Positions 5,480-8,084 of a DNA stretch of 8,084 nt are shown in pieces. Made by a program: the position numbers and the translations under genes. Source of the DNA: Bacteroidales bacterium (GTDB lineage: Bacteria; Bacteroidota; Bacteroidia; Bacteroidales; UBA3824); assembly GCA_017530465.1 (NCBI GenBank), contig JAFXMJ010000265.1:1-8084 (forward strand), read 5' to 3'. The notes beneath the pieces are model-generated. The model was not told the origin of the DNA and did not search any database. It saw only the letters and a list, made by a program, of their open reading frames with translations. Numbering within the stretch: the stretch's first letter is position 1; the number at the start of each line of letters is the position of its first letter.

Positions 5480-7597
5480 TTAGTTTTTCTTGTCGCCTTT
5501 TGCTGTGGCTGCTTCGTTGATCGCCCTGCCTATGTTGGTGATGAGCGTTTGCAACGTGTTGGCCTCCTCCTTCTGTTTCTCCATCTTCTGGCGGAAACTC
5601 TCTATCATAGCGTCGGCGTTCTTCGACTTGGCGAAGAATCCGAGGTTGTTTTCGGAGAGGGCAATCTGCTGGCGGAGCGTGTCGAGGCGGCCTTTGAGCC
5701 TGTCGCGCTCGTTGCGCAGCTTATCCAACGCCTGGGGATTGCTCTGTGCAGCCTCAATGAGGTGCTTCATCTTGATTTCGTTGCGTTTTGCCTCGTCGAT
5801 GTTGATTTTGGCAAACTGCATATCTATCGCCTTGCGGAAACGGTCGTAGAGCGCGTCCTTCTTGCTGATTGGCACGAGTCCTATCTCAGACCAACGCTTC
5901 TGCATCTCCTTGAGTGCGGCGATGTTTTTCTCGTCGCTGTCGGCTGATTGGAAGTTTTCCACTTCGGCGATGAGCTGCTCCTTGAGTTTGAGGTTTTCCT
6001 CCTGCTCCTTGTCGATGCTGTCGAAGTGCTTCTTCTTGTTGTCGAAGAAGGTGTTGCAGGCTGCGCGGAACCTCTGCCATATTTCCTCGGAGTGCTTGCG
6101 CGGTACGGGGCCTATGGTCTTCCACTTCATTTGGAGACGTTTGAGGATGTCGGTGGTCTTCTTCCAATCGGTGGAGTCCTTCAGTCCTTCTGCCTGTACG
6201 CAGAGGTCTTCTTTGAGTTGGAGGTTGTTTTCCTCCTCTTCCTTGTTCTGTGTGAAGTATTCGCGTTTTTTCTCGAAGAATTTGTCGCATGCGCTGCGGA
6301 AACGCTCATATACGGCGTTGTTGTGCTTTTTGGGCGCAAATCCAATCATCTTCCAGAATTGCTGGAGGCTGAGGATTTCCTTGTTTTGCGCGTCCCATTC
6401 GGAGCGGGAGTGGTAGTCCTTGGCAACGATTTCCTCGGCTTTTTCGCAGAGGATTGTCTTTGCGCGGAAGTTGTTTTCCTGCTCCTTCTTCAAGTTGGCG
6501 TAGTAGTCCTGATGCTTCTTGTTGATGGTGTAGGTAGCCTTCTTGAAGCGTTCCCAGATTTCTTCCTTTTGAGCTGCGAATACTGGGCCTATCTCGCGCC
6601 ACTGCTCGTGGAGTTTCTGGAGTTCGTTGAACGCCTTCACCACTTTGGGTTCGAGGAGGAGTTCCTCGGCGCGCTCGCAGAGCTTGATTTTCTGCTCGGT
6701 GTTCTTCTTGAGGTCGAGGTCGCGGAGTTCGCGGTTGATTTTCACGATGTCGTAGAACCTCTCCACCTGGTAGTTGTAGGACTCCCAAAGCTGCTTGGCG
6801 TCTGCCTGGGGCACGATGCCAATCTCGCGCCATTGCTTCTGGAGGTTCTTGAACTCGTCAAAAGTCTGGTTGATGTTGTCCTGGGTGTTGATCAGGTTCT
6901 CGATTTTGGAGACGATTTCCTGCTTGAGTTTCAGGTTGTTGAGCTTTTCCTGTTCGAGTTGTTCGTTATATTTGTTGCGCTTGTCGCGGTATTGGTCGAA
7001 TAGAGCCTTAAACTTGTTCTCCAATGGGTCGGGCGTTGCGCGGAAGTCCTTGGGCTCGTAGCCGTTTTCGATGAATTTTTCGCGCTGCTGCTCCACTTCG
7101 GCGTTTATCTGCTTGTAGAACAATGTCTTGATGTAGTCCACGTAAGACTTGCACTTGTGCACGTCGTCGCGGTTGACGATTTTTTCCAACGCTTCGAGAA
7201 GTCCTTCCTTGGAGAGTTCGGCGTAGTTGATTGCGTCCAAGTCCTCCACGGATTCGGTGGCTTCTTCGTCCTCTTGGGATTCGGCGGGGGTGTTTTCACC
7301 GTCAATTGCTACTTCGCCGCCCTGCTCCTCTGCGGGCTTGTTTTCGGCGGCAGGCTGATTGTCAATGGGTTGTGGTTCGTCGGACGGGGCGGGGGAGGAT
7401 GCTTCCTTCTGCACCTCGTCGATGATTTGCGTAAAAGACTCCTCCTTGCGGGCCTGGAGTCGTTGCAAGAGAAGTTCGGCTGCGCTCAGTTTGGGCGCGT
7501 CGTTCTCAGGAGTTGCATCGGGAGTGTTGACGTTCGCATTATCGGGAGCCTGAGCGTGCTCCTGATTTTGGGTAGAGATTGGGTCTTGTGTTTCCAT
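5480..7597 (-). CDS. DUF349 repeat protein, acidic N-terminus and coiled coil
   Basis: The product is a 705-residue cytoplasmic protein of unknown function. Residues 1-130 are low-complexity, rich in Pro, Glu, Asp, Gln and Ala, and probably disordered. Five DUF349 repeats follow, each marked by a W..IG motif: WREIG near residue 256, WREIG near 333, WKMIG near 415, WKTIG near 492 and WSEIG near 569. Spacing is 77, 82, 77 and 77 residues. Most continue with VP or AP, then a W/Y-x-x-F/Y element and a basic FF-x-x-KK helix. The C-terminal 100 residues are a charged predicted coiled coil (RNERDRLKGRLDTLRQQIA) ending in lysines. There is no signal peptide or membrane segment. I chose the ATG at 7597; a TTG at 7624 would add nine residues (with start as Met, MFNAKISLF), which is less likely. 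It sits immediately upstream of pyrG, probably in the same transcript, and shares no obvious function with it. Family assignment is secure; the role is unknown. Confidence 0.93.
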   Translation of the reverse strand: METQDPISTQNQEHAQAPDNANVNTPDATPENDAPKLSAAELLLQRLQARKEESFTQIIDEVQKEASSPAPSDEPQPIDNQPAAENKPAEEQGGEVAIDGENTPAESQEDEEATESVEDLDAINYAELSKEGLLEALEKIVNRDDVHKCKSYVDYIKTLFYKQINAEVEQQREKFIENGYEPKDFRATPDPLENKFKALFDQYRDKRNKYNEQLEQEKLNNLKLKQEIVSKIENLINTQDNINQTFDEFKNLQKQWREIGIVPQADAKQLWESYNYQVERFYDIVKINRELRDLDLKKNTEQKIKLCERAEELLLEPKVVKAFNELQKLHEQWREIGPVFAAQKEEIWERFKKATYTINKKHQDYYANLKKEQENNFRAKTILCEKAEEIVAKDYHSRSEWDAQNKEILSLQQFWKMIGFAPKKHNNAVYERFRSACDKFFEKKREYFTQNKEEEENNLQLKEDLCVQAEGLKDSTDWKKTTDILKRLQMKWKTIGPVPRKHSEEIWQRFRAACNTFFDNKKKHFDSIDKEQEENLKLKEQLIAEVENFQSADSDEKNIAALKEMQKRWSEIGLVPISKKDALYDRFRKAIDMQFAKINIDEAKRNEIKMKHLIEAAQSNPQALDKLRNERDRLKGRLDTLRQQIALSENNLGFFAKSKNADAMIESFRQKMEKQKEEANTLQTLITNIGRAINEAATAKGDKKN

Positions 7598-7639
7598 AAA
7601 CAAGGAAATTTTTGCGTTAAACAATATTTGTTATCAATC

Positions 7640-7669
7640 AAAACAGCGCATCCACACGGAACGCGCTGT
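7640..7669 (-). terminator. Probable intrinsic terminator of the SiaC-like gene
   Basis: A 7-bp GC-rich inverted repeat, ACAGCGC (7643-7649) and GCGCTGT (7663-7669), surrounds an inner TCC/GGA stem with an ACAC loop. On the minus strand the hairpin is followed by TTTTGATTG, a short U-tract. It lies 30 nt after the stop codon at 7700-7702 and before the DUF349 gene. This suggests that the DUF349-pyrG operon has its own promoter in the 45 nt between 7598 and 7642. I found no good match to the TAnnTTTG box there. Confidence 0.6.
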
Positions 7670-7699
7670 CCTTATAGAATCTTTTTAAACCGTTGCCGC

Positions 7700-8080
7700 T
7701 CAATGGCTTTCGACGATGTCGAACGGGATGTTGACCACGCTCTTGAGTTCGATGCCACGGTCACGCATCACCTCGTCGTTCTCGCGGTAATACCACGTGA
7801 CGTGCATATTAGTCGTTTTGCCGTGCAGCTCCTCTGAGGCGATGAGTATCTTGACGATAATCCTCGCCGTGGAAGAATTGAAGTAATCGAGGTTAAACTC
7901 GATGTCTGTGTCCTTGTTTGGCTCGCTGTAATATTCTGTGAACCAAGACTGCACCGGACTGAAAAACTTAATCACGTCCTCGGGCAGCGACTTGCCCTCA
8001 AACCTGAAGATGCCTTTCTCCTTGTTCAATTCTACTCGCGGCGTGTCGCTCGTAGCCTCTATAATGATGGGTTCCAACAT
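7700..8080 (-). CDS. SiaC-family regulatory phosphoprotein (DUF1987)
   Basis: This 126-residue protein matches the length and layout of the DUF1987/SiaC family: an EATSDTPRVELN start, a GIFRFEGKSLPEDVIKFF strand-helix segment, the core LDYFNSSTARIIVKIL (64-79), and a WYYRENDEVMRDRGIEL tail (96-112). In Pseudomonas, SiaC is a small STAS-like protein whose phosphorylation on a conserved Thr by the kinase SiaB and removal by the phosphatase SiaA control the diguanylate cyclase SiaD. The N-S-S-T cluster here (68-71) is where the phosphosite should lie, judged by alignment from memory. Only four bases remain upstream. They read TGAT before the ATG on the coding strand, so the preceding gene could end one base away, suggesting translational coupling; the partner is not visible. 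No Shine-Dalgarno sequence can be judged. The family call is strong; a c-di-GMP role in this organism is inference. Confidence 0.88.
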   Translation of the reverse strand: MLEPIIIEATSDTPRVELNKEKGIFRFEGKSLPEDVIKFFSPVQSWFTEYYSEPNKDTDIEFNLDYFNSSTARIIVKILIASEELHGKTTNMHVTWYYRENDEVMRDRGIELKSVVNIPFDIVESH

Positions 8081-8084
8081 ATCA

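Noticed and set aside
5948..7003. Long plus-strand open frame (351 codons) opposite the DUF349 gene
   Set aside because: Its Leu/Val/Phe/Glu-rich translation mirrors the Lys/Glu/Gln codons of the real coiled-coil gene and shows repeats only because the DUF349 units repeat. No promoter or domain supports it.
5480..7597. The evenly spaced repeats as a DNA-level tandem duplication
   Set aside because: The repeat is seen in protein motifs only; the five units have diverged at nucleotide level and vary in length (77 or 82 residues), so they are old domain repeats.
7598..7624. TTG start that would add nine residues to the DUF349 protein
   Set aside because: The ATG at 7597 gives a typical polar, disordered start. 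The extension (MFNAKISLF) needs a rarer start codon and has no ribosome-binding support.

Overview
The window looks like chromosomal DNA from a Bacteroidota bacterium, most likely order Bacteroidales; I cannot place the family. Support comes from the proteins (a long YidC with a large periplasmic domain, a CTP synthase with the GGVTSSLGKG loop, a multi-repeat DUF349 protein, a YARHG-domain secreted protein, a SiaC/DUF1987 protein), from Bacteroidota-type promoter sequences (TTG, about 19-20 nt, TAnnTTTG), and from the lack of clear Shine-Dalgarno sequences. All six genes are on the minus strand, so transcription runs from high to low coordinates.

In transcription order: a SiaC-like regulatory phosphoprotein (7700-8080) ends in a probable intrinsic terminator (7640-7669). 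Next come a 705-residue acidic, coiled-coil DUF349 protein with five repeats (5480-7597) and, 25 nt later, CTP synthase pyrG (3853-5454), probably co-transcribed. A 218-nt gap with a 20-bp hairpin built from a 9-mer repeat separates pyrG from the membrane insertase yidC (1712-3634). yidC is followed at once by a 13-mer palindromic repeat (1667-1711) and then by a strong bidirectional-type hairpin terminator (1606-1654). A secreted YARHG-domain protein (555-1526) follows with its own promoter. Last is the N-terminal 150 residues of an extended-type SDR (NAD(P)-dependent epimerase-like) protein, cut by the window edge at position 1.

The protein content is mostly housekeeping: nucleotide synthesis and membrane-protein insertion, plus a poorly characterised partner protein, a small signalling protein and a secreted protein of unknown function. 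I see no mobile element, CRISPR array, RNA gene or defence cassette. The most unusual material lies between genes. Three consecutive gaps each carry a different short-unit repeat: 7-mer AGTTTAA x11, 13-mer TGCGTCTCTACAA in palindromic plus tandem form, and 9-mer AACGAATTA as two direct and two inverted copies. Each starts 0-19 nt after a stop codon. The 7-mer array also makes the leader of the SDR gene free of G for 90 nt in the sense strand. No intergenic stretch exceeds 300 nt.
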